A stretch of 64,000 bases of DNA from SABI01 sp963678555 (lineage in GTDB: Bacteria; Spirochaetota; Spirochaetia; Sphaerochaetales; Sphaerochaetaceae), in contig CAXXJA010000003.1 of the NCBI GenBank assembly GCA_963678555.2, positions 434,001 through 498,000 of the forward strand. The letters are read 5' to 3'. Shown here in pieces: positions 50,793-59,307 of the stretch; within the stretch, counting starts at the first letter, position 1, and every line of letters begins with the position of its first letter. Both the position numbers and the translations under genes were made by a program. Under the pieces are notes generated by a model, which was given only the letters and a program-made list of their open reading frames with translations, did no database searches and was not told the origin of the DNA.

Positions 50793-51690
50793 CATTCAGA
50801 CCCGCGAAGATTTCAGCAAAGCCAGATCAAAGGCGAGAATGCAGTCTCTTCTTACGGCACTTCAGTGGAAGAACACCTCGCTCCTCTCGTTCTATGAGGT
50901 GACCAAGCTCGTCAAACCCAAGAGCGAGACCTATAGGGGAGTGATCCCGATCGAGGTATCGAAGATTATTGGAAGTGAAGGTCGCTACCATGATTTCACC
51001 CTTGCCTTCTACCCCAAGAAGGATATGCTTCGCAGCCGGTGGCAGAGCATCGATGATGCCCATCTGAAGCATGTCACGCTTCCGCCGATAAGTGTATATA
51101 AGCTATCAGACTACTATTTTGTCCGTGACGGGAATCATCGGGTATCGGTGGCCAAGATGCAGGGTGTTGAATTCATCGACGCTGAGGTTGTCGAGCTTGA
51201 CAGCGAGATCTATCTCGAAGCAGGCATGACCACAGCCACCCTGAGGAAGATGGTCGTTGAGTACGAGAAGAAACGGGTGATCGCTGAGTATCACATCGAT
51301 GAGTTCCTCGACCTGAATACCGTGAAGTTCTCCTCTCCCGGAATGTATCCTGAACTGATCAACCACATCATGGTTCATAAGTACTATATGAACGAGGAGA
51401 ACGATACACTTGTGAGCTTCAGAGAAGCTGCGGAAAACTGGTACCGGAACATCTATCATCCGATCTATGCACAGATCCGGGAAGATGCACTGCTTAAACA
51501 CTTCCCGGGAAAGACCTACGGCGATCTCTACCTGTGGATCGTCAGACGGTGGGATGACCTGAAAGCTGCGGAAGGGGCTGACATCTCCATCCGCAAAGCT
51601 GCACAGGATATGAAGCTGAGCGTCGGCAGGACACGGCTGAAACGTCTGTGTAAACGTATCGGCAGGTTCTTCACTGAGCGATCACGCTGA
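50776..51690 (+). CDS. ParB/sulfiredoxin-fold domain protein
   Basis: A 304-residue protein with a central ParB/Srx-like nucleotide-binding segment: LPPISVYKLSDYYFVRDGNH followed by RVSVAKMQGVEFIDAEVVEL (about residues 103-140). The preceding FYPKKDMLRSRWQSIDDAH and the basic C-terminus with a possible helix-turn-helix (RKAAQDMKLSVGRTRLKRL) suggest regulation or nucleic-acid contact. Relatives are annotated as ParB-like regulators or nucleases without a known target. AGGAG precedes the ATG at 50776. It closes the salvage block; its end converges on and overlaps a secreted-protein gene by 20 bp. Confidence 0.7.
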   Translation: MAVRSNIQTREDFSKARSKARMQSLLTALQWKNTSLLSFYEVTKLVKPKSETYRGVIPIEVSKIIGSEGRYHDFTLAFYPKKDMLRSRWQSIDDAHLKHVTLPPISVYKLSDYYFVRDGNHRVSVAKMQGVEFIDAEVVELDSEIYLEAGMTTATLRKMVVEYEKKRVIAEYHIDEFLDLNTVKFSSPGMYPELINHIMVHKYYMNEENDTLVSFREAAENWYRNIYHPIYAQIREDALLKHFPGKTYGDLYLWIVRRWDDLKAAEGADISIRKAAQDMKLSVGRTRLKRLCKRIGRFFTERSR

Positions 51691-52174
51691 AGGTGATCGT
51701 ATCGTAATACTCCCCTGCAGGGGCGTTATCACCGCTGTCGGAAGTTATTTTGAGTGTGGAGTAGATATCATACCCTCCCTGTATCGTGAACCCGAGAAGC
51801 GGAACGATGCTGTCCTGTGTCACGGACCTCTGAATCCCGTCTCCGTAGTCAAAGGTAAGCGTGTAGGGTATATACTCATTCAATGATGTATGCTTTAGAT
51901 GAAAGGAACCTGATCTGTAGTGTTCGCTGACGATCTTCAGACTTGTGAGGAAGTTGCTCCTGTAGTGATAGCCTATGGACTGGGTGGTGCCCAGTGTGAT
52001 GGTTACCGGAGAATCTTCAGTGAAGGTGAATTCTGATACCGGGTCAACAACTGTATTGAGATGCAGTTCGGCAGGAGGGGCAAGTACCGCATACAAAGGC
52101 AGCAGTCCTGCAGAAACAGTGAACACAAGTGCGAGAAGCGATTTTATTATGTAAAAGATCCTCCGTCTTTCCAT
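51671..52174 (-). CDS. Secreted beta-rich protein, pilin-like C-terminus
   Basis: A 167-residue protein with a signal peptide (MERRRIFYIIKSLLALVFTV, cleaved near PLYAVLA). The mature part is beta-rich and ends in APAGEYYDTITFSVIAQ, the shape of the last strands of spore-coat-U or pilin-like secreted domains. No cysteine pair is visible and no specific family is recognised. The ATG at 52174 has no Shine-Dalgarno; a consensus promoter ends seven bases upstream, which suggests a leaderless message. It is a single-gene unit between the salvage block and the GntR pair. Confidence 0.75.
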   Translation of the reverse strand: MERRRIFYIIKSLLALVFTVSAGLLPLYAVLAPPAELHLNTVVDPVSEFTFTEDSPVTITLGTTQSIGYHYRSNFLTSLKIVSEHYRSGSFHLKHTSLNEYIPYTLTFDYGDGIQRSVTQDSIVPLLGFTIQGGYDIYSTLKITSDSGDNAPAGEYYDTITFSVIAQ

Positions 52175-52181
52175 ACTGTTG

Positions 52182-52210
52182 AATATACTAGCACCTGCTA
52201 CTTGTGTCAA
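52182..52210 (-). promoter_or_regulatory. Promoter for the secreted beta-rich protein
   Basis: On the minus strand a perfect TTGACA (52205-52210), 17 bases and TATATT (52182-52187). The start point would coincide with the ATG at 52174 or one base before it. Confidence 0.75.
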
Positions 52211-52498
52211 TAGTTTGTAGAATCGATTTCCTCTGTGCGTAAACGTGCTTTATACAGCTCTGACGGGCAGGATTCGTTTTGTTTTAACAAATTAGCAGGG
52301 TTTTTTCAGGAGTCTCTAGCACTGTGACATAGAATGCAGGGATGTGTATTGTCGAGAAGAATATGCAAAAAGTTCGGTTGAGCATAGCTTGTGACATTAG
52401 ATCGCGGTTCCGTAGTAAAAAATAGCGCCCTTTTATACTTTAAGGATACCATTTTCTTCCATTATATGTCATTATGAAAAGGATTTTGAATAAAGGGG
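52211..52498. other. 288-bp AT-rich intergenic region
   Basis: No gene is visible. A TATACT at 52434-52439 may be a -10 for the GntR gene, with no good -35. TGTGACAT-type hexamers occur at about 52325, 52391 and (inverted) 52466, and recur around the second GntR gene. Confidence 0.4.
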
Positions 52499-53230
52499 AT
52501 GCATGTGGACAGGAAAGAAAAAACAAAATCAGCTCAGATAGCTGAACGCATAGAGAAGAGGATACTCGAGAAACAGTACATGACCGGTGATCCCCTTCCG
52601 AGTCAGCAGGAGCTCGCGGACGAATTCAATGCGAGTTCCCGTTCTGTTCGGGAAGCCTTCAAACATCTTGAAGCGAAAGGCCTCGTTGATATAAGTCAGG
52701 GAAGGCGCGCAACGGTGAAGACAAACAATCTCGACCAGTTCGTCGCTTCGCTCTCCTCTGCTCTGATATCGAGTCATCATACTGATAAGAAACTTCTGCT
52801 TGACCTTATGCAGGTACGGATCACTGTCGAGGTCTCTGCAGCAAGAGAGCTGAGCCGCTCCGACAACCGACACCTTCTTGTGAAGGCGCTCGACACACTG
52901 ACGACGAAGATGGAGTCTCTCCTGCCCCGCCTTCAGGCAGGTGAAAGCGAAGCCTTCAAGGCCTGGCAGGGGTACGATTTTACCTTCCACAAAACCCTCA
53001 TAGACTCGAATGAGAACGTCATCCTGACGGCGATCTATGAGAACCTCTCTCCGATGCTTTACCAGACGATGGACAAGATTACAAGTACTTCGGTAGAGCT
53101 TGAGAAGAGTACCCGTGAACACCGGTATCTCGTGGAATCTCTTCAGAACGGACAGACCGACCTTGCCGTTGCACTGACCCTCGTTAATCTCACTGCTCTC
53201 AGAGGGAAGCTCGAAACTACAAACGTATAA
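52499..53230 (+). CDS. FadR-subfamily GntR regulator 1
   Basis: A 243-residue transcription factor with an N-terminal winged helix-turn-helix (about 10-75; LPSQQELADEFNASSRSVRE and GLVDISQGRRATVK) and a C-terminal helical FCD domain (about 90-230) with metal/effector-site residues such as the His in FTFHKTLIDSNEN. FCD regulators usually respond to sugar acids or small organic acids. The start may be the ATG at 52499 or the GTG at 52505; the latter has a better distance from AAGGGG. It is a tandem paralogue of the next gene, with conserved stretches SSRSVREAFK and ISQGRRA. Confidence 0.92.
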   Translation: MHVDRKEKTKSAQIAERIEKRILEKQYMTGDPLPSQQELADEFNASSRSVREAFKHLEAKGLVDISQGRRATVKTNNLDQFVASLSSALISSHHTDKKLLLDLMQVRITVEVSAARELSRSDNRHLLVKALDTLTTKMESLLPRLQAGESEAFKAWQGYDFTFHKTLIDSNENVILTAIYENLSPMLYQTMDKITSTSVELEKSTREHRYLVESLQNGQTDLAVALTLVNLTALRGKLETTNV

Positions 53231-53244
53231 CAGACCTCATCCGG

Positions 53245-53281
53245 TGACATGAGTTTGATTGTTTTTATCCAACTCATGTCA
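53245..53281. repeat. Perfect inverted repeat behind GntR gene 1
   Basis: TGACATGAGTT (53245-53255) and AACTCATGTCA (53271-53281) form an 11-bp perfect inverted repeat with a 15-nt loop. No T-tract follows on either strand, so it may be a processing hairpin or a protein-binding site. Confidence 0.7.
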
Positions 53282-53376
53282 TTAGAATCAAAAATACTAC
53301 CAGAAAGCTTGCAATTTATGAGAAAAAGGTATACATTATAGGAGTAATACCCGTATTCTTGTGTCATTTCACATAA

Positions 53377-53389
53377 TATGTCTGACATA
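53377..53389. promoter_or_regulatory. FadR-type operator candidate before GntR gene 2
   Basis: TATGTCTGACATA is a perfect 13-bp palindrome. It fits the FadR-subfamily consensus TNGTNNNACNA and lies 25 bp upstream of the TTG start of the second GntR gene, suggesting autoregulation. Confidence 0.55.
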
Positions 53390-53413
53390 AGTTATCGAAT
53401 AGGAGGCTAGAAG

Positions 53414-54193
53414 TTGGAATCCATTGACCATGTATCACAGAAAGATTTACGTGGCAGGACCAAATCAGCACGCATTGCGAATTATCTTGAAGAACTGATA
53501 CTTACAAAAAAACTGCGTGAGGGGGAGTTACTTCCTGCCCAGAACGAAATAGCTGAAGCGTTCGGTGCATCAAGCAGATCGGTGCGTGAAGCGTTCAAGA
53601 ATCTGGAGGCTAAGGGCCTGCTCAGTATATCTCAGGGTAGACGGGCCAGCGTGAAATGCAATAATCTCGATCAGTTTGTCGAATCCCTTACGAGCAGTAT
53701 TCTCAGGAGCGGTTCGAGCGACACAAAACTGCTTCTTGACCTTGTGAATGTGCGAACGACAGTGGAGGTCTCTGCTGCGAGGGAGTTCTCGAGGAATCCC
53801 CGGCGCAAGGAAGTGGTCCGTGATCTCTCCGAGATTCTCAGGAGAATGAATTATATTCTTAAGGATCTTGCTGAGGGAGAAAGAACTGCAATCGAGATGT
53901 ATCGAAACTATGAATCTTCGTTCCATAAGATCCTGATTCGTAGTAACGGCAATATCATTCTGGATGCGATCTATGAGAATCTGGCACCGCTGCTTGATGA
54001 AGTGCTTCTCTACTCGGCGATACAGGGCGAGGATTTCGAGAAGAAGGTTCGCGAGTATGAGTATATCGTAGAAGCTCTGGAGCAGGGACAGACTGACCTT
54101 GCAGTAGCTCTTGTTCTGGTGAGTCTTACCGATGTAAAGAGCAAGATAGAGATGTACACGGTACGTGATGAGACACGGTTCTCGTTCGCATAA
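53414..54193 (+). CDS. FadR-subfamily GntR regulator 2
   Basis: A 259-residue GntR regulator with a wHTH (LPAQNEIAEAFGASSRSVRE and GLLSISQGRRASVK) and an FCD domain (FHKILIRSNGNIILDAIYEN). It starts with TTG at 53414, supported by TAGGAGG at ideal spacing. It is clearly a tandem duplicate of the gene upstream: over the wing LEAKGL, ISQGRRA, NNLDQFV and TVEVSAARE are shared. A palindrome of the FadR type precedes it. The target genes are not identifiable from the window. A terminator follows. Confidence 0.92.
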   Translation: MESIDHVSQKDLRGRTKSARIANYLEELILTKKLREGELLPAQNEIAEAFGASSRSVREAFKNLEAKGLLSISQGRRASVKCNNLDQFVESLTSSILRSGSSDTKLLLDLVNVRTTVEVSAAREFSRNPRRKEVVRDLSEILRRMNYILKDLAEGERTAIEMYRNYESSFHKILIRSNGNIILDAIYENLAPLLDEVLLYSAIQGEDFEKKVREYEYIVEALEQGQTDLAVALVLVSLTDVKSKIEMYTVRDETRFSFA

Positions 54194-54224
54194 GTGCTGA
54201 TTACCTGCTGTAATCACAAAGAAA

Positions 54225-54257
54225 TGGCCGGTTCATGGTTTGAACCGGCCACTTTTT
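54225..54257 (+). terminator. Intrinsic terminator of the GntR pair
   Basis: TGGCCGGTTCA and TGAACCGGCCA form an 11-bp stem with a five-base loop, followed by CTTTTTAC. The group II intron begins five bases beyond. A smaller inverted repeat (TGATTAC/GTAATCA, 54198-54216) lies between it and the GntR stop codon. Confidence 0.9.
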
Positions 54258-54261
54258 ACTT

Positions 54262-56198
54262 GTGCGCCGAGCATGGTGCTTATCTAGGAGGTGAAAGTCC
54301 TCTGTGGGGGTTACAGTGCCTACCACTAGCGGAAGGCAAGGGTGTCCATCGCGAGGTGGAATCTGAAGGAAGCCGGAGGCAAAATCCCGAGCCAAGGGAC
54401 ACGAACTGAATATGAGGCGGTTTCAGGTGGATGAGTTTGCAAGACAGAACGAAGTCCAACACTGTACGGAACCTGAGGCGGTAAATTCAGTGGCTACATG
54501 GGAGGAAAGATAAGCATCTTACCTCGGGAGGTCTCTACAGCGTACGAGGCTGCAATATCGCTTATGACGACGTAGTAACAACGAATGTAGAGAAGTCAGC
54601 AGAGGTCATAGTACCATCGCTCGTACTAGTGGAGAGATGGGAAGGACTGAACCGGAATGGAGGACCGGAAAATGGAAGTACCCAAGCAGGACGAAAAAGA
54701 CAGCCAACTTCAACTCGAAGGACTGTTTTCTGAGGATAGCCCGGAAGGCGAAGGTAGGAAAACAGCGTCTATGTCTGTGAGGAAGAACCTAGAGGAAGGA
54801 AATCAACCGACGATCACTAGTGAAGAAGAGAGTCTCCTGATAAAGACACTGGACCACATTGTCAGTCTCCAGAATATGCGAACAGCATTCATGAAAGTGG
54901 CGGGCAAGAAAGGAGCAGGTGGAGTAGACGGAATGAAGGCTGAGGAACTCACTCAGTACCTCCAGGAAAACTACACGATGTTACGCCAGAGTCTACTGGA
55001 AGGGACGTACAAGCCACAGCCGGTGCGGAGGGTGGAAATACCCAAAGATAACGGTAAGACAAGAGACCTTGGAATTCCGACTGTCATAGACAGAGGAATC
55101 CAGATGGCAATCGTGCAGGTGCTTACGAGGATCTATGAACCGAGATTCAGTGAATCGAGCTTCGGTTTCAGACCCGGAAGGAGTGCACACGACGCACTGG
55201 AAAAGTGTATCGAACATGCCCGAGATGGATATGTATGGGTGGTGGATATGGACTTGGAGAAATTCTTTGACACCGTTCCCCAGAGCAGATTACTGCAAAT
55301 GGTGAGCGAGACGATCAAGGATGGACGGGTCATATCTCTGCTGTACAAATATCTGAAAGCCGGAGTCATGGTCGATGGCATCAGACAGGAAACGACCATC
55401 GGAGTTCCTGCAGGGGGACCCCTGTCACCGCTGTTGAGCAACATCATGCTCAATGAGAGCGACAGAGAACTTGAAAAGCGTGGTCATCGTTTCGTTCGGT
55501 ATGCGGATGATATGATGATACTGTGTAAGAGTGAAAGGGCCGCCTTACGGGTGATGGAGAGTACCATGAAATTTCTTGAGAAGAAACTGAAGCTGAAAGT
55601 GAACAGGGAAAAGACCGTCGTTCGTAGAATTACCAACGACATAAAATTCCTTGGCTACGGATTCTACAGTAATGGAGAGATGAAACTGAAAGTCCATCCT
55701 CAGAGCTGGAAGAAACTGAAGATGAAGCTGAAAGAGATTCTGAACAAGAACAACGGATGGTCGTACGACTTCAGGAAGATGCGACTTGCATACCTCGTGA
55801 GAGGATGGGTGAATTATTTCCGACTGTCAAACGCTAGGCAGAGACTGTTACAGCTTGATCAATGGATTAGACATAAGATTCGGGCAGTGATTCTCAAAGA
55901 GAATTGGAGAGTCCGGTCAAGATACCGACTCTTCAGACAACAGAGCGTAAAACATGAGGAAGCACTCAGTGTAGCCAATGCGAGGCAAGGAACCTGGGCG
56001 CTGTCTGGATATTGGAAAGTGTCACGGTGGTTAAGTGCGGATGTGCTACGAGCACACGGATATCTCTTTTTCAGTGATATGTATGGGAAATTACATCGAG
56101 TGGTGTAAGTAATTTCGGAACCGCCCGGTACGGAACCGTATGCCGGGTGGTGTGGAAGGACGGAAGCTAGGGAGGTTCCCTAGCTCCTCCTATCCGAT
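54262..56198 (+). mobile_element. Group II intron with reverse transcriptase gene
   Basis: The element begins GTGCGCCGAGCATGG and continues with domain I features of bacterial group II introns (GGTGAAAGTCC, GCGGAAGGCAAGGGTGTCC, GAAGGAAGCCGGAGGCAAA). The RT gene sits in domain IV. After it, a domain V candidate around 56118-56150 (pairing CCCGG with CCGGG and TACGG with CCGTA) and domain VI precede an end at about 56198 (CTATCCGAT, an AY ending). The 1.94-kb element seems intact. It sits behind a terminator, an insertion habit described for class C introns, but I cannot fix its class. Confidence 0.9.
54657..56108 (+). CDS. ltrA: Group II intron reverse transcriptase/maturase (LtrA type)
   Basis: A 483-residue intron-encoded protein. 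The RT domain has the palm motifs YVWVVDMDLEKFFDTVPQ, PAGGPLSPLLSNIML and the catalytic YADD in FVRYADDMMIL. The maturase domain X follows (FRKMRLAYLVRGWVNYFRL), then a short C-terminus without the HNH endonuclease motif, so second-strand cleavage would need another route. There is no stop or frameshift; the protein should be active. The start is ATG 54657 or ATG 54672, each with a purine-rich site upstream. Confidence 0.93.
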   Translation: MEDRKMEVPKQDEKDSQLQLEGLFSEDSPEGEGRKTASMSVRKNLEEGNQPTITSEEESLLIKTLDHIVSLQNMRTAFMKVAGKKGAGGVDGMKAEELTQYLQENYTMLRQSLLEGTYKPQPVRRVEIPKDNGKTRDLGIPTVIDRGIQMAIVQVLTRIYEPRFSESSFGFRPGRSAHDALEKCIEHARDGYVWVVDMDLEKFFDTVPQSRLLQMVSETIKDGRVISLLYKYLKAGVMVDGIRQETTIGVPAGGPLSPLLSNIMLNESDRELEKRGHRFVRYADDMMILCKSERAALRVMESTMKFLEKKLKLKVNREKTVVRRITNDIKFLGYGFYSNGEMKLKVHPQSWKKLKMKLKEILNKNNGWSYDFRKMRLAYLVRGWVNYFRLSNARQRLLQLDQWIRHKIRAVILKENWRVRSRYRLFRQQSVKHEEALSVANARQGTWALSGYWKVSRWLSADVLRAHGYLFFSDMYGKLHRVV

Positions 56199-56212
56199 TA
56201 TACTTCATATCC

Positions 56213-56992
56213 ATGAACCATGTAATTGAACTCAGACATATTGACGTCAGGCGACAGGGAAGGAAGATACTTGATGACGTCTCCCTGAGTGTCGGGGAGA
56301 AAGAGAGTGTGGCTATTATCGGTGCCAACGGGGCGGGTAAGTCGACCCTGGTAGATGTGATGTGCGAGAAGATCCATCCAGTCTATCAGGAACGGAGTGC
56401 CCGGCTCCTCTTTTCCCGTTCTTCCTGGAATATCATGGAACTGCAGAAGCGGATGGGAATCGTCTCCCAGTCGCTCCTGTCGCTTCTGTCCACCAATTAC
56501 CACGTACAGGAAGTAGTCCTGTCCGGGTTTTTCAGCTCCATCGGGCTCGATTTTCATCATCAGGTGCAGCCGTGGATGGTACAGAGGGTGACACAGATAC
56601 TTGAAGAGTTCCATATCCTTCCTCTGAAGGACAGGCTTGTCAGCACACTGAGCGCAGGAGAGCGGGCCAAGGTGCTTCTTGCACGTGCCCTGGTACATGA
56701 TCCCTCAGTCATGCTTCTCGATGAAGGGAATGCGAATCTCGATCTCCCTTCAAAACGGGATTATATCGACCAGTTGTCCTCGTGCATGGTTCAGGGAAAG
56801 TCTCTGATTCTCGTTACCCACGATATATCACTGATCCTTCCTGCTATTGACCGGGTTATCGTTCTCAGAGAGGGAAGGATTCTGGCTGATGGAAGGAAGC
56901 GGGACGTGCTTCGTGAGCCGGTTCTCAGTGAGGCTTACGGTACGAATGTGTTCGTCAGTGAAAGAGAAGGCCGATTTACCGCTTGGTGTTGA
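56213..56992 (+). CDS. Orphan ABC transporter-type ATPase
   Basis: A 259-residue single ABC cassette similar to YlmA/ModF-like ATPases. Walker A is GANGAGKSTL (about 40-49), signature LSAGERAKVLLARAL, Walker B VMLLDEGNANLD and H-loop LVTHDISLIL. The usual DEP-T after Walker B reads DEGNANLD. No permease or binding protein is adjacent, so it may work with a distant partner or not in transport. The ATG has no Shine-Dalgarno. The group II intron ends 14 bp upstream. Confidence 0.85.
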   Translation: MNHVIELRHIDVRRQGRKILDDVSLSVGEKESVAIIGANGAGKSTLVDVMCEKIHPVYQERSARLLFSRSSWNIMELQKRMGIVSQSLLSLLSTNYHVQEVVLSGFFSSIGLDFHHQVQPWMVQRVTQILEEFHILPLKDRLVSTLSAGERAKVLLARALVHDPSVMLLDEGNANLDLPSKRDYIDQLSSCMVQGKSLILVTHDISLILPAIDRVIVLREGRILADGRKRDVLREPVLSEAYGTNVFVSEREGRFTAWC

Positions 56993-57040
56993 GCAGTGTC
57001 TTGTAGTACACTTGTTGTAAAGGGCTGTAGGAGGTATTGA

Positions 57041-57634
57041 ATGCAGCGATGTGCAATAGTGATTCATAGTGTGAACGGGAATGTATATATTATCGCCAAC
57101 CATATGAAAGAGGTGTTGGAGGAACTTGGTGTGGATGCCCGTCTGTACCGCGTGGCCGATGAAGACCTTCACATCTGGGCAAACAAGAGCGACGCAGCGA
57201 ACGACTTCTACGAAGATATATCTTCGCTTCCGATTATACACGATTCAAGTCTCGAAAAGTCGAAGATGGTGATTTTCGGTTCGCCCACTATGTTCTCGAA
57301 TGTCAGTGCAGAGATGAAGACCTTTATGGATTCTACCTATGAGCTGTGCCATCAGCAGGGTCTCAGCGGTAAATTCTTCGGCTGTTTCACCAGTTCTGGC
57401 GGGAACCTGTATCAGGGAGCCTGCTGTATCGACACGATGGTGAGATTCTCTCAGGCACACGGCATGATCCACGTCCCCACGGGGATCGATGATGCCCTTC
57501 CTGCTTCCCAGCAGGTGGAGTCTGGTCTTGTTCATCTTTCCGGAGAAGAGAGTGAGGTCCGCCCCTCAGCGCAGTTCGGTGATCGTATCAGAAGGTACTG
57601 CGAGACAGTGGCTGATATTCTGAACGACGAGTAA
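57041..57634 (+). CDS. Flavodoxin-like NAD(P)H:quinone oxidoreductase
   Basis: A 197-residue flavodoxin-fold protein. The FMN phosphate loop is HSVNGNVYIIANHMKEVLEE, followed by IFGSPTMFSNVSAEMKTFMD and FFGCFTSSGGNLYQGACC, which resemble WrbA-type quinone reductases and their relatives. It would reduce quinones or other electron acceptors using NAD(P)H. It has a good AGGAGG before the ATG. It is 48 bp downstream of the ABC ATPase and may share a transcript. Confidence 0.8.
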   Translation: MQRCAIVIHSVNGNVYIIANHMKEVLEELGVDARLYRVADEDLHIWANKSDAANDFYEDISSLPIIHDSSLEKSKMVIFGSPTMFSNVSAEMKTFMDSTYELCHQQGLSGKFFGCFTSSGGNLYQGACCIDTMVRFSQAHGMIHVPTGIDDALPASQQVESGLVHLSGEESEVRPSAQFGDRIRRYCETVADILNDE

Positions 57635-57878
57635 GCGAAAGCCTTCGCGCAGGGAGCAGGGGATGGGTATGCCGACGGTGTGCTTGTCCCCTGTTGTGTA
57701 TACCGGCAAGGCAGAACAGCCGGATGACCCGGTGGTGCTTTATGTGTTTTTTCCGGGATTTTCTCTGTTGAACCTGCCATCAGCAGCCGTCGGTCCGAGT
57801 AGAACCGAAGAAGTCTGTCCGGGGCCGATAATCGTGTTGTGACCGATGCATAGATGATAGTTGTGGAGTGGTATGCTT

Positions 57879-59264
57879 ATGATCGAAATGGACCGTATAC
57901 GCCTGCTGAACGGGCTTGAGAGGGAAAGAGGAAAGTACGTCCTGTACTGGGTGCAGGGGTGTGTCCGTTTGTCACACAACGATGGCCTCGCATTTGCAGC
58001 TCAGGAAGCTGACCGCCTGAAATTACCTCTGGTTGTGTATTTTGGCGTAAGTGATGAGTATCCTGAGGCTTCGTACCGCCATTATCATGTGCTTCTGGAA
58101 GGGGTTCTTGAACTCTATGAAGAGCTGAGGGCGAGAGGGATCAGGATGGTGATAGCGGGAATCTCCCCTGAAAAAGGTGCTGTTTCCCTGGGCCGGGATG
58201 CGGCATGTATCATCACTGATAAGGCTTACGTCCGTCATGAGAGACAGTGGAGAACCTTCGTTGCTTCACACACTGAAGTCCCGTTCTATGAGGTCGAGTC
58301 CAACCTCATCGTCCCGGTGGAAATCGCCAGTCAGAAAGAGGAATACTCTGCCTATACACTGAGAAGGAAGATCGAGCCGATGATCAGCTATTACGCTGGT
58401 GACGGCGCACAGACACAGATGGAGTATCACGGTCCCCTGTACACTGACGATCTTTCCCTTGAGGACATCCGGGAAGAACGGGCTGAGCTGGTCCTCGCTC
58501 ATACTGCTGTTGACCGATCGGTTGATCGGGTTCCCTCGTTCAAAGGCGGCTACAGCCAGGCAAGAAAGCAGCTTCTGGACTTTATCGAACATCGTCTCGA
58601 CGGATACAGTACCCACAGCGGCGATCCTGCCCGTGACGGTTCCTCCTCTCTTTCTCCCTATCTTCACTATGGATTCATCTCCCCGGTAGAGATCTATCGC
58701 GAGGTGCGGGAGGCTGACACTCCCTCGAACGCTGAATTCATCGAACAGCTCGTTGTCCGCCGCCATCTGGCCTTCAATTTTGTTTACTATAATCCTCTTT
58801 ATGACTCGTATGCGGGTCTGCCGGAATGGGCACAGCGGACTCTGTCCGTTCATCAGAATGATACACGGCAGTACCTCTACTCATTTCCCGAGCTCGAGGA
58901 GGGAAGGACTCATGATACGTACTGGAATGCGGCCCAGAAAGAGTTGAGAGTGACCGGGACCATGCATAACTACATGAGGATGTATTGGGGAAAGAAGATC
59001 CTGGAGTGGTCTGTGACACCGGCAGAGGCTTTTGACCGCGCATTGAGACTGAACAACAGATATCAGCTGGATGGACGCGATCCGAACGGATATGCCGGTG
59101 TCGCCTGGTGTTTCGGCAAACATGACCGCCCGTGGGGCGAGCGGGAGGTCTTCGGCCAGATCCGCTACATGAATGACAGGGGCTTGAAGCGCAAGTTCGA
59201 CATGGAAAGATACCTGCAAAATGTCGATGAGCGATGTGCCGGTTCACGCTCCTTATTTGGGTAG
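57879..59264 (+). CDS. phrB: Deoxyribodipyrimidine photolyase, class II
   Basis: A 461-residue light-driven repair enzyme for cyclobutane pyrimidine dimers. The N-terminal Rossmann-like domain (KYVLYWVQGCVRLSHNDGLA) binds an antenna; the C-terminal FAD domain has the class II signatures TGTMHNYMRMYWGKKILEW and LNNRYQLDGRDPNGYAGVAW followed by CFGKHDRPW. The start is uncertain: TTG 57861, ATG 57873, 57879 and 57888 are all in frame, with GGAG at 57865-57868. The preceding 240 bp hold no gene. The protein suggests some exposure to light. Confidence 0.93.
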   Translation: MIEMDRIRLLNGLERERGKYVLYWVQGCVRLSHNDGLAFAAQEADRLKLPLVVYFGVSDEYPEASYRHYHVLLEGVLELYEELRARGIRMVIAGISPEKGAVSLGRDAACIITDKAYVRHERQWRTFVASHTEVPFYEVESNLIVPVEIASQKEEYSAYTLRRKIEPMISYYAGDGAQTQMEYHGPLYTDDLSLEDIREERAELVLAHTAVDRSVDRVPSFKGGYSQARKQLLDFIEHRLDGYSTHSGDPARDGSSSLSPYLHYGFISPVEIYREVREADTPSNAEFIEQLVVRRHLAFNFVYYNPLYDSYAGLPEWAQRTLSVHQNDTRQYLYSFPELEEGRTHDTYWNAAQKELRVTGTMHNYMRMYWGKKILEWSVTPAEAFDRALRLNNRYQLDGRDPNGYAGVAWCFGKHDRPWGEREVFGQIRYMNDRGLKRKFDMERYLQNVDERCAGSRSLFG

Positions 59265-59293
59265 GGATACTATTAAAAATCCTCGAATCCGTT

Positions 59294-59299
59294 TATAAT
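59294..59299 (+). promoter_or_regulatory. Consensus -10 before topoisomerase IV parE
   Basis: A perfect TATAAT ends eight bases before the parE ATG. No good -35 lies 16-18 bases upstream (59271-59276 reads TATTAA), so promoter strength is unclear. Confidence 0.4.
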
Positions 59300-59307
59300 G
59301 ACGGCAT

